Assembly (NCBI RefSeq): GCF_026341275.1
Contig: NZ_JAIFZO010000002.1
Span: forward strand, 322,361-386,360
Length of the DNA stretch: 64,000 bases
Direction: 5' to 3'
Origin: Streptomyces ortus
GTDB lineage: Bacteria; Actinomycetota; Actinomycetes; Streptomycetales; Streptomycetaceae
In this document: positions 39,446-46,643 of the stretch, in pieces
Layout: every line of letters starts with the position of its first letter
Position numbering within the stretch: the stretch's first letter is position 1
The notes under the pieces: generated by a model
Database searches by the model: none
Seen by the model: the letters and a program-made list of their open reading frames with translations, nothing else
What the model was told of the DNA's origin: nothing
Program-made: the position numbers and the translations under genes

Positions 39446-39691
39446 TCACCTCGTTTCTGGGGGGTCCTCGGCTGGGGCGAGGAGCTGTTCGTCGGTGGAC
39501 TTGAGTGCTTTGCGGAGCCGGGTGTATCTCGGCGCCCCCATGTGCTCCCGGGTGCCGGTTTCCAGGCGCTGCAGGTAGCTGCGGCTGATGCGTGCTGCTG
39601 CTGCCGCCTGTCTGACTGAGAGGCCTTGGCGCATGCGCTCTTTGCGGAGCGATGGCCCATGCACCGTGTAGGTGGCTGGGGTTCTTGCCAT
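39446..39691 (-). CDS. XRE-family repressor
   Basis: An 81-residue protein from ATG 39691. SLRKERMRQGLSVRQAAAAA-RISRSYLQRLETGTREHMGA is a complete helix-turn-helix of the Cro/CI type, with a tail suited to dimerisation. CTGCGTG-type repeats lie in the divergent promoter region just upstream, so it most likely controls itself and the gene at 39868. Confidence 0.85.
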   Translation of the reverse strand: MARTPATYTVHGPSLRKERMRQGLSVRQAAAAARISRSYLQRLETGTREHMGAPRYTRLRKALKSTDEQLLAPAEDPPETR

Positions 39692-39710
39692 GAGTAGAAC
39701 CTACGAGTTT

Positions 39711-39760
39711 CTGCGTGTTCACGCTACTGCTACCACGCAGTAACATGTAGATACACGCAG
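39711..39760. promoter_or_regulatory. CTGCGTG operator repeats
   Basis: CTGCGTG at 39711-39717 and its complement CACGCAG at 39734-39740 and 39754-39760, all with near-identical flanks, between the divergent repressor (39691) and regulator (39868) starts. The first two form a palindrome around a 16-base spacer. Confidence 0.6.
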
Positions 39761-39867
39761 GATCGAGGCGGCGAACGCGCGTTCGAGCGTCACTTCAGCG
39801 TCAAGGTTCAGGCCAGAAAAGGGGGTGTTCCTAGCTGTTCCTGAGAGCCCCTGCGATGATGTGCGTC

Positions 39868-40311
39868 ATGGCACCCCCATATGACGAAAGTGCACTTCAG
39901 AGGCTGGCGACACTCGTGATGCGTCGGCGCGTGGAGCTGAAGATGAGCAAGATCGATGTCGCCCGAGCTGCCGAAATCCAGATCAACACCTACGACAAGG
40001 TCGAAGGCGGCAAGTCGGTACGACCACTCACTTACGAGAAGATCGAGACAGTCATTCACTGGGCGCGGGGCAGCTGCGACGACTTCCTCCGCCAGAACAT
40101 TCCGCCCACCCCGGTGGAGGACAGGCCCAGCGGCGCGGTCGTCTCACCCGTGCGACCGGGAGACCTCGCGGCCGATGTGGGCGACGCCGTGCAGGATGCA
40201 CTCATCGCCGTAAGTGACGACCTGACGGCCTCGCAGATCCGCGAGTTGAAGCGACAGGTAGTCGATGAGGTGCTCAACCGATGGAAAAAGCGCGGTATTG
40301 ACCACAACTGA
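39868..40311 (+). CDS. XRE-like HTH regulator
   Basis: A 147-residue protein. LVMRRRVELKMSKIDVARAA-EIQINTYDKVEGGKSVRPLT is an HTH of the XRE type with an unusually basic first helix. DPTPVEDRPSGAVVS is a linker and the C-terminal helix (TASQIRELKRQVVDEVLNRW) probably dimerises. The start could also be ATG 39856; no ribosome site is seen for either. Paired opposite the XRE repressor, it may form a genetic switch governing integration and transfer. Confidence 0.7.
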   Translation: MAPPYDESALQRLATLVMRRRVELKMSKIDVARAAEIQINTYDKVEGGKSVRPLTYEKIETVIHWARGSCDDFLRQNIPPTPVEDRPSGAVVSPVRPGDLAADVGDAVQDALIAVSDDLTASQIRELKRQVVDEVLNRWKKRGIDHN

Positions 40312-40458
40312 TCACGGGCCACGTACAACCTTTTGACTTTACCTTTTTGTTACCTCGAAACCGGCGCCACTTGGGACGAACCCGGTCACAACAGTTCGCC
40401 AACGTGGCACCATCCCTGAGTACTTGGGAGGTTCCCTCTCACCCGAAAGGGGGAGCCC

Positions 40459-40656
40459 ATGCACGAACTGCTCACTGCCGACCTGGGGTCCGACTTCTAC
40501 GGCTTTCAAGGTCGAATAGCTGGGAGAATCGTGTGTGTCGCGACGCCCCGGGTCGAGCACGACGCACAAGCCAGACGCACCGTGCGAGACCTGATCAAGC
40601 GTCAAGGAGGCGACTGCGCCGCTTGTCAGGCCTGCATCATCGGCCAGCACGAGTAG
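40459..40656 (+). CDS. Small hypothetical protein before integrase
   Basis: A 65-residue protein from ATG 40459 behind GAAAGGGGGAG. LGSDFYGFQGRIAGRIVCVA and the C-terminal CAACQAC motif are notable; the latter could bind metal. It lies 72 bases upstream of the integrase, in the position often used for excisionases, but no HTH is visible. Confidence 0.55.
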   Translation: MHELLTADLGSDFYGFQGRIAGRIVCVATPRVEHDAQARRTVRDLIKRQGGDCAACQACIIGQHE

Positions 40657-40728
40657 CGCAGCCGCGGCGGAGGGGCCGGCGGCAGGGGTGCCAGCCGGCC
40701 ACCCGCACCAGCACCCAAGGGGCAGCAG

Positions 40729-42138
40729 ATGGCCTACGTCGAGTGGCGCGGAAACACCTGTCGAGTCGTATGGAACACGCGCAAGAAGGATGACCGCGGC
40801 AAGTGGATCTATGACCAGAAGGGCGGCTTCACCGACGAGGCGGAGGCCAAGAACTACGGCCTCGACCGTGAAGCCGAGATCCGTGCCGACGACTACATTT
40901 CCCGCCGTGACGGCGCCACGACCGTCGCGGAGTACGCCAAGACCTGGCCCGCCACCCTCGACGTGGGGCACCTGCGCGAGAAGGCGATCCGGTCGATGCT
41001 GCGCCTCTACATCGTTCCCCGGTGGGGTGATACCGCAGTCGGAGACATCCTGCCGTCCGCCTACAAGGCGTGGAAGAAGCAGCTCAAGGACATGCCCAAC
41101 GTCGGACTGAAGTACGGCGAGGAGATCCTCACCATCTTCTCGATGCTCATGGACGACGCAGTGGACGACGGGCTGCGCAAGGCGTCCCCAGTGCCGAAGG
41201 GGAAGAAGCAGCGCCGCGGCCGGTACAAGAAAAAGCCGCGGGAGCGCAAACGCGAGATGCACATCGAGGACGTGCACCAGCTGGCGTGCAACGCTCTGGC
41301 CTTCTGGGGACTCGACGGCTTCGTCTTCGTGTGGACGATGACCACGACCGGCATGCGGCCGGCGGAGCTGTACGCCCTACGTCGCGTCTACTGCCACCCT
41401 GCCTGGCCGGACTCTGACCCGCTCGATGACCCAGAGGAGGAAGACCGGGAGGAGCGGCACGCCGAGGATCTCCTGCGCTATGGCGCGAACCTGATGCCAG
41501 CGGTTCGCGTGCAGTGGCAGCACCAGCGCGAGGGGGGTGCACTGAAGGAGTTCCCGCCGAAGTACGAGTCGCAGCGCACCCTGGTGATCCCGCCGTTCCT
41601 CGTGGAACTGCTGGAGCTGCTTCTGAAAAGCCACGACGGGGATCACGTGTTCCGGTCGATCTCTGGCGGTCTACTGGCGAATGCCAACTTCACCTACCAC
41701 TACTGGCGCCCGATCGCCGACGGCCGTGACGCATCGGCAGAGTTCGAGCGGGTGCGGCTGGGGCAGCAGCAGACTGTGACTTCACGTCGTCCGGTCGCCG
41801 CGATCCCTGCGACGGCCTATGCAGGCAAGCGGCTGTACCTGCTCCGCCACGGCCACAAGGAGTGGATCGACGAGGCGGGTGGGGTGCACTCCCGTATCGC
41901 CGTGGAGACGCGGATGGGACACGAGGTCGCGGGCGTGGAGGGGTTGTATGCGAACGTGACAACGGCGATGGAGCAGCGGATGATGGATTCGCTGCAGGAG
42001 CGCTTCGAGTGCTTCGTGCGGGAGGCGGAATGGGAGACGGCAGCGAGTTCTCCCAGCTCTCTCCCAGATGGTCTCGCCGAGTGGTGGAACCGGCAGGTCA
42101 CAGCCGCCAGAGCTGCCCATCGATGCACTGGTTCATGA
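40729..42138 (+). CDS. int: Tyrosine recombinase, site-specific integrase
   Basis: A 469-residue integrase that catalyses integration and excision. The N-terminal region (DEAEAKNYGLDREAEIRADDYI and the following helices) is the SAM-like arm-binding part. Catalytic residues: Arg210 (TTGMRPAELYAL), the R/H box LLRHGHKEW (His374, with Lys in the usual Arg place), His398 (MGH) and Tyr407 (GLYANV). A basic insert (KGKKQRRGRYKKKPRERKRE) near residue 165 may contact arm sites. The last codons overlap the uppP remnant, so the attachment core lies at the very end of this gene. Confidence 0.92.
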   Translation: MAYVEWRGNTCRVVWNTRKKDDRGKWIYDQKGGFTDEAEAKNYGLDREAEIRADDYISRRDGATTVAEYAKTWPATLDVGHLREKAIRSMLRLYIVPRWGDTAVGDILPSAYKAWKKQLKDMPNVGLKYGEEILTIFSMLMDDAVDDGLRKASPVPKGKKQRRGRYKKKPRERKREMHIEDVHQLACNALAFWGLDGFVFVWTMTTTGMRPAELYALRRVYCHPAWPDSDPLDDPEEEDREERHAEDLLRYGANLMPAVRVQWQHQREGGALKEFPPKYESQRTLVIPPFLVELLELLLKSHDGDHVFRSISGGLLANANFTYHYWRPIADGRDASAEFERVRLGQQQTVTSRRPVAAIPATAYAGKRLYLLRHGHKEWIDEAGGVHSRIAVETRMGHEVAGVEGLYANVTTAMEQRMMDSLQERFECFVREAEWETAASSPSSLPDGLAEWWNRQVTAARAAHRCTGS

Positions 42139-42150
42139 AGTTCATCACGA
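42105..42150. other. Element right junction (att site) within uppP
   Basis: The integrase stop (42136-42138) lies inside sequence that in another frame continues as the C-terminus of UppP. UppP-like coding becomes clear at about 42129 (WFMKF...). The crossover core must therefore be within this stretch. The matching left junction is outside the window, so the core length cannot be read. Confidence 0.55.
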
Positions 42151-42260
42151 CGAAGAGCTTCATGCCGTTCGTCTACTACCGCATCGCGCTCGGCATCCTG
42201 ATCATCGTGCTGGTCAGCATGGGTGCGCTGAGCCCGCACGCGGCGGAGTCTTCGGGCTGA
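42123..42260 (+). pseudogene. uppP: 3' remnant of uppP (undecaprenyl-diphosphatase)
   Basis: Forty-five codons (MHWFMKFITTKSFMPFVYYR...IVLVSMGALSPHAAESSG) match the C-terminal membrane helix and tail of streptomycete UppP (BacA), which removes a phosphate from undecaprenyl pyrophosphate for cell wall synthesis. The rest of the gene is not in the window and must lie beyond the element's left end. The fragment lacks its start and active site, so it is not functional alone. The left junction may carry element DNA that restores the missing C-terminus. Confidence 0.75.
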
Positions 42261-42315
42261 CGCCCCCGGACCACGTACCGAGGTACAGAAGTCCGGGTGA
42301 GGTTCCGGACAGAAC

Positions 42316-42353
42316 GAAGCCGCCCGCATGGTTCCCCCGTGGCGGGCGGCTTC
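42316..42353 (+). terminator. uppP terminator hairpin
   Basis: GAAGCCGCCCGC (42316-42327) pairs perfectly with GCGGGCGGCTTC (42342-42353), loop of 14. Confidence 0.75.
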
Positions 42354-42523
42354 GCGCTCGGTGTCCTGAGATCCGACTCGGCGGCGGGATTCGCGTCCGC
42401 GTCACCGTCTCCGCGGGAGAGGTGACAGCCGCCTTCGCACCTGGACGTGCACGACGGTAGCGGCTACGGCTCCCGCGGGCACCCGAATAAAACCGGGGCG
42501 GCCGGTGGACGCCGGTCAGCCGG

Positions 42524-43084
42524 TCAGCCGGTCGGGAACGGCTTCGCCCAGGGTTCGCGTGCGATCCCCAGTCCGTTGAGCACGTACGCGATGGTGCGGT
42601 ACCAGCCCGCCAGGACCAGGACCTCAAGGGCTTCCTCTTCCCCGAGGTGCGCCCGGAGCGCGGTCCAGGCCTCGTCGTCGAGGCGGGCCGTGTCGTGGAG
42701 CTGGTCGACGGCCGCCAGGAGGGCGCTCTGACGGGGCGTCCACGCCGGGTCGTGCGGGGTGCCGGTGACGGTCAGGGTGAGCTGCTCCGCGGTCAGGTCC
42801 GCGGCCTCGGCGTACGCCACCGCGTGGGCGCCCCACTCGTAGGCGCAGTCGCAGCGGGCCGCCACCCGGAAGATGACCAGTTCGCGGTCGGCATCGGGCA
42901 GCAGGCCGTGGGCGAGGAGGCTCGCGCCGAGTTCCCGCATACGGGAGGCGAGGTCGGGATGGCGTTCCAGGACCTTGAAGAGCATCAGGGGTTCCTGGGT
43001 GACGCCGGGTGGCATCCAGCGGCGTAAGGCGCGCTCGGACTCGGGATCGTAGGGCGGCGTGATGCCGTCGATGCGCTGCTTCAT
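42524..43084 (-). CDS. Carboxymuconolactone decarboxylase-family protein
   Basis: A 186-residue protein from ATG 43084. ELVIFRVAARCDCAYEWGAH and the following AEAADLTAEQLTLTVTGTPH are the AhpD/CMD core: the Cys pair (C-D-C) and the E...H residues are present, suggesting a thiol peroxidase/reductase-type or decarboxylase activity. It diverges from an HxlR regulator and probably belongs to its regulon. A perfect palindrome overlaps its leader. Confidence 0.85.
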   Translation of the reverse strand: MKQRIDGITPPYDPESERALRRWMPPGVTQEPLMLFKVLERHPDLASRMRELGASLLAHGLLPDADRELVIFRVAARCDCAYEWGAHAVAYAEAADLTAEQLTLTVTGTPHDPAWTPRQSALLAAVDQLHDTARLDDEAWTALRAHLGEEEALEVLVLAGWYRTIAYVLNGLGIAREPWAKPFPTG

Positions 43085-43091
43085 GCCTGCC

Positions 43092-43126
43092 GACTCTTGC
43101 GCTTCTGTTTTAGAAGCGCAAGAGTC
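43092..43126. promoter_or_regulatory. Perfect 15-base inverted repeat, HxlR operator candidate
   Basis: GACTCTTGCGCTTCT (43092-43106) and its exact complement (43112-43126) flank a five-base spacer GTTTT. The repeat sits eight bases upstream of the CMD-family start and could be an operator for the divergent HxlR regulator or a leader hairpin. Confidence 0.7.
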
Positions 43127-43165
43127 GTCACACACAAGGACAGCGCGGCGAGTTGTCGGTTCGGT

Positions 43166-43210
43166 GAGTCGATCGGGGTGGCGAGTCGATCGGGGTGATG
43201 AGTCGACCGG
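43166..43210. repeat. 17-base tandem repeats
   Basis: GAGTCGATCGGGGTG plus two variable bases is repeated at 43166 and 43183, and partly at 43200. The array overlaps the start region of the HxlR gene. Confidence 0.6.
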
Positions 43211-43227
43211 CGCGGGGAGGAGAGGGT

Positions 43228-43563
43228 TTGGGCACGACACCTCGTCACGGTCGGCCGGTGCGCGGTTCGGACACCGGTCGTCCCGTGATGGCCGCGCTGG
43301 ATCTCCTCGGCCGCCGCTGGACGCTCCGGGTGATCTGGGAACTTCACCGGGGCGGCGCGCCGGTCGGTTTCCGCGATCTCCAGCGGCGCTGCGACGCCAT
43401 GTCCTCCAGCGTGCTGTCCGCCCGGCTCGGCGAACTCCGCGAGGCGGGGATCGCCACCCCCACGGACGGGGCGGCCTGGCACCTCACCCCGCTGGGCGAC
43501 GACCTCGTGACCGCGATGGGCCCTCTGCTCGACTGGTCACACACGTGGGCGGAGCGACGGTAA
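43228..43563 (+). CDS. HxlR-family transcriptional regulator
   Basis: A 111-residue protein. PVMAALDLLGRRWTLRVIWE-LHRGGAPVGFRDLQRRCDAM is the winged-helix core of HxlR/MarR-like regulators, with LTPLGDDLVTAMGPLL as the last helix. The likely start is TTG 43228 with GGAGG eight bases upstream; earlier in-frame ATG/GTG codons at 43195-43198 lack such a site. Divergent from the CMD-family gene. Confidence 0.75.
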   Translation: MGTTPRHGRPVRGSDTGRPVMAALDLLGRRWTLRVIWELHRGGAPVGFRDLQRRCDAMSSSVLSARLGELREAGIATPTDGAAWHLTPLGDDLVTAMGPLLDWSHTWAERR

Positions 43564-43715
43564 GACGTCCGAGAGGCGGCAGTGATGCGCCAGTGAGGTG
43601 ACGCACATCGCCCCCTCTCCCCACTCGGTGGCCCTGAAACGTTTATTGCGTGACCAAGCGCATACGGCATGGGTAGTCATCTGGTAGCGCACTGTCAGTC
43701 CTTGGCCTTACGCTG

Positions 43716-43901
43716 ATGCGCATGTCCACCCATTCTCCGAGCCCTGGTTCCGTGCGGTCAGCGGCCGCACTGAATGAGCAGATCCGAGCGTTATGGATAC
43801 GTGCGGGCGGTTACCTCTCGCCCCAGGAGCGCGTCGAGTACGAGCTGCTGGTCGTGCAGTGGGCCGCCGCGGTGCGCGCAGAGATAGTCGAAGCGGCGTG
43901 A
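43716..43901 (+). CDS. Small streptomycete protein with a TTA codon
   Basis: A 61-residue protein (SAAALNEQIRALWIRAGGYL SPQERVEYELLVVQWA...) of a small conserved streptomycete type. TTACGCT lies just before the start. Codon 26 is TTA (43791-43793), which requires the bldA tRNA and so ties synthesis to development. Function unknown. Start ATG 43716 or 43722. Confidence 0.6.
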   Translation: MRMSTHSPSPGSVRSAAALNEQIRALWIRAGGYLSPQERVEYELLVVQWAAAVRAEIVEAA

Positions 43902-44109
43902 CCTCCGGGGCGCGGCCTCCGTGACGGAGCCCCGCCCCCTCCTACCGACCCGGCGCGCCCGACCCGTCCGACCCACCTGGCCGTAGGGCCTCTCCGCCGG
44001 GCCCTGCGCTCAACAGCCGCCCGTACCCCGCCACTTCGGTTGTCGGCGGTCAGCGTTCAGTCCGCCCACCTCAGCCCCAGGCGCGCCGCCCGCGCACGAC
44101 CGGCCGTCG

Positions 44110-44991
44110 TCATGACACGCGCGTCGGCGGTGCCGTTTCCGTATCGCCGAGCGCGGCAAGCACGTGGTCGCGGAAGGTGCGCGGCGCGCGGCCGGTGAGG
44201 CGGCGGACCGTGCCGGTGGTGCGGTCCTCGGCCCCCTCCGCGTTCGCGCGGTCCAGGCCGGCGAGCATCGCGGCGTACTCCAGCGGCATCGAAGCGACCA
44301 GGTGATCCCTCATCTCCTCGTAGGCCAGCGGCCGGTGAGCGACCGTACGCCCGGTCACCTCGGTGAGAACGGCCGCGACCTCGGCGTGACTCAGCGCTTC
44401 CGGGCCGGTGACGACCAGGTCGGTGCCGGGGGCCCGCACGTCGGTCAGCGCGTGCACGGCGACGGCCGCGATGTCGTCGGCGTCGACGAACGCCACCCGG
44501 CCCTCGCCCGCGGCCGTCAGGATGACCCCGTCCTGGCGGATGCTCCGCGCGTGCATGTGGTCGCCGGTGAAGTTCTGCATGAACCAGGAGGGCCGCAGCA
44601 CCGCCCACTCGTCGAACAGACCGGGCAGAGCCCGGTGCACCTGCCCGACGACCGGGCCTCCCGCTGAGATCGCGGACGAACTGAGAAGCACCGCCCGGCG
44701 CACTCCCGACGCACGTGCCTGCGCCAGGAAGGGCAGCATGACGTCGGCCGGGGTGGCGGAGTCAAGGGGCGCGACGAGATACACACGGTCCGCGCCGGCC
44801 AGCGCGCCCTCGTACGTCGCCGGGTCGTACCAGTCGAAGCGGACGGCCTCCGCGCCGGCGACGGGCGTGGCCCGGCGCCCGGCCGCCTTCACCCGGTGCC
44901 CCTCCCTTACGAGACGGGAGACCACACGGCTGCCGGTGGTGCCCGTGGCGCCGAGCACGAGGACGGCCGCGGGGGCGGTCACGGCGCTCAT
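44110..44991 (-). CDS. NmrA-like NAD(P)-binding protein
   Basis: A 293-residue atypical short-chain dehydrogenase. VLVLGATGTTGSRVV is the GxxGxxG nucleotide site; the catalytic Tyr-Lys pair of classic SDRs is not seen, as usual for NmrA-type proteins. Likely reduces quinones or senses redox state. Its ATG overlaps nothing upstream, but the SnoaL gene's stop overlaps its start (ATGA), placing both in a TetR-controlled operon. Confidence 0.88.
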   Translation of the reverse strand: MSAVTAPAAVLVLGATGTTGSRVVSRLVREGHRVKAAGRRATPVAGAEAVRFDWYDPATYEGALAGADRVYLVAPLDSATPADVMLPFLAQARASGVRRAVLLSSSAISAGGPVVGQVHRALPGLFDEWAVLRPSWFMQNFTGDHMHARSIRQDGVILTAAGEGRVAFVDADDIAAVAVHALTDVRAPGTDLVVTGPEALSHAEVAAVLTEVTGRTVAHRPLAYEEMRDHLVASMPLEYAAMLAGLDRANAEGAEDRTTGTVRRLTGRAPRTFRDHVLAALGDTETAPPTRVS

Positions 44992-45473
44992 CGGTCGCCC
45001 CGCGTGAAGTCGGTCGCGCCGCCCGGGGAGACGGCGAGGGGGTTCCAGTAGTCGCGGTAGTGCGTGATGAGTCCGCCGGAGACCGTCACGACGGCGACGT
45101 AGGTCATGTCAAAGGGCTCACCGGTCTCCACCACCCGCCCGACCCCGCGCATCTCCACCACGATCGTCCCGCGCTCGCTGGTCTCGTGGACCTTCACGTC
45201 GGGGAAGTCGTGGAGGTCGATGTGGTCGGGATAGTGGCGCATGTAGTCGGCGACGGCGGCCTTGCCCTCCAGCCGCTTCGGCCATCCTGCGGGGGCGAAG
45301 GGGAACTCAAGAACACCCTCCTCGCTCCAGAGGCCGACCCAGGCCCGGATGTCCTTGTCGATCAGCATCCGCAGGCCCCGCCGGAACAGGTCCGCAGGTC
45401 CAGCGCTCGCGGCCGTACTCACGGAACTCACGGGACTCACGGAACTCGTGGAACTCGTGGAACTCGTGGTCAT
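44988..45473 (-). CDS. SnoaL-like (NTF2-fold) protein
   Basis: A 161-residue protein from ATG 45473. The core (ADLFRRGLRMLIDKDIRAWV-GLWSEEGVLEFPFAPAGWPK and VVEMRGVGRVVETGEPFDMT) is the SnoaL fold used by small isomerases and polyketide cyclase-like enzymes. The first 20 residues are Ser/Thr/Val repeats encoded by tandem GAACTCGTG-like units (45417-45469) and are likely disordered; the real start may lie later. Confidence 0.8.
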   Translation of the reverse strand: MTTSSTSSTSSVSPVSSVSTAASAGPADLFRRGLRMLIDKDIRAWVGLWSEEGVLEFPFAPAGWPKRLEGKAAVADYMRHYPDHIDLHDFPDVKVHETSERGTIVVEMRGVGRVVETGEPFDMTYVAVVTVSGGLITHYRDYWNPLAVSPGGATDFTRGDR

Positions 45474-45492
45474 AAGGCTTCCTCCGATACGA

Positions 45493-45543
45493 TACGGACC
45501 GTCGGTCCGCTTGGAGCCGACTATACGGACCCGCGGTCCGCTT
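45493..45543. promoter_or_regulatory. Two TetR operator palindromes
   Basis: TACGGACCGTCGGTCCGCTT (45493-45512) and TACGGACCCGCGGTCCGCTT (45524-45543) are near-identical palindromic sites, 31 bases apart, between the divergent SnoaL/NmrA operon and the TetR gene. Confidence 0.85.
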
Positions 45544-45588
45544 AAGCAACCGTGACGCCCGTACGACCCTCGGCTCCCGGAGGAACCC

Positions 45589-46197
45589 GTGCCCGAACGC
45601 AAGCCCCGTGCGGACGCCGTACGCAACCGGGAAGCAGTACTCGCCGCGGCCGACCGGCTCTTCGCCCGGAGCGACAGTCCCCAGCACGTGTCCATGGCCG
45701 ACATCGCGGCCGAGGCGGGCGTCGGCAAGGGGACGCTGTTCCGCGGCTTCGGCGACCGCACCGGTCTGATCCTGGCGCTCCACGAGACCCGGCTGGAACC
45801 GATCCGCCGGGCCGTCGTGGACGGCCCGCACCCCCTCGGGCCCGGCACCCCGCCGGCCGAGCGCGCGCCCGCGCTGCTGGACGCCCTCCTGTGCTTCAAG
45901 TTCGACCACCGGCACCTCTCGCTGGCCCTGGAGGAGGCGGGCAGCGGCAGCCCCTACGGCGCCGGGCACTACGACTGGTGGCACGGCACACTCCGAGGGG
46001 TCCTGGAGGACCTTCCCGGTTTCGGCGACGGCGCCTTCGCCGCCCACGCGCTGCTCGCCGCGGTCCGCGCCGACCTCGTCGACCACCTGGTCGACCGCCA
46101 CGGCAAGTCCCGGGAACAACTCCGGGCGGAGCTGGCCGCCTTCACCGCGAAACTCCTGACCGGCGCCCACGACGTCCGCACCACGCACGCCGGGTGA
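45589..46197 (+). CDS. TetR-family regulator
   Basis: A 202-residue repressor from GTG 45589 (CGGAGGAACCC). The N-terminal helix-turn-helix (VSMADIAAEAGVGKGTLFRG) is typical; the C-terminal helices form the ligand pocket. Two operator palindromes upstream suggest it represses itself and the divergent SnoaL/NmrA operon. Confidence 0.93.
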   Translation: MPERKPRADAVRNREAVLAAADRLFARSDSPQHVSMADIAAEAGVGKGTLFRGFGDRTGLILALHETRLEPIRRAVVDGPHPLGPGTPPAERAPALLDALLCFKFDHRHLSLALEEAGSGSPYGAGHYDWWHGTLRGVLEDLPGFGDGAFAAHALLAAVRADLVDHLVDRHGKSREQLRAELAAFTAKLLTGAHDVRTTHAG

Positions 46198-46231
46198 ATA
46201 TCCCTGCACGCCCCTTGGCGCACTCCTCCCC

Positions 46232-46615
46232 GTGGCCAACACTGAGCCGATGACGCAGCGCGTGGAACTGGCGACGGTGATGGACCGGCTCGCGGTGGAC
46301 GAGGTGGTCACCGAGTACGCGGTGGCAGTCGACGACGGGAACTGGGAGGCGTACCGGCGGCTGTTCACGCCGGACGGACGGGCGGACTACCGGTCCGCGG
46401 GCGGTGTCGAGGGGGACGCCGGGGAGATCGCCGCGTGGCTCTCGCAGACCATGGAGCTGTTCCCGATGCGACAGCATCTGATCGTCAACCGGCGGGTGCG
46501 CTTCGGCCTGCTGGAACAGGACAGCGGCGACACCGCCCGGGTCCAGGCCGACTACGTCAACCCGATGCGCTTCGCGGGACAGGACGGCGGATCCACCGAG
46601 CCCGACTTCGTCTGC
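46232..46615 (+). pseudogene. Truncated SnoaL-type gene fused to lnt
   Basis: The frame starting at GTG 46232 (or ATG 46250) encodes a good SnoaL-type N-domain (VMDRLAVDEVVTEYAVAVDD GNWEAYRRLFTPDGRADYRS...YVNPMRFAGQ...PDFVCDGR). Similarity then stops abruptly and the frame continues out of phase through the lnt gene to 47737 as Arg/Gly-rich nonsense. The expected last ~25-30 residues of the domain are missing. A deletion that removed this gene's 3' end and the next gene's 5' end explains it. Confidence 0.65.
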
Positions 46616-46643
46616 GACGGCCGCGCTCGCCGGCGCGCTGCCG

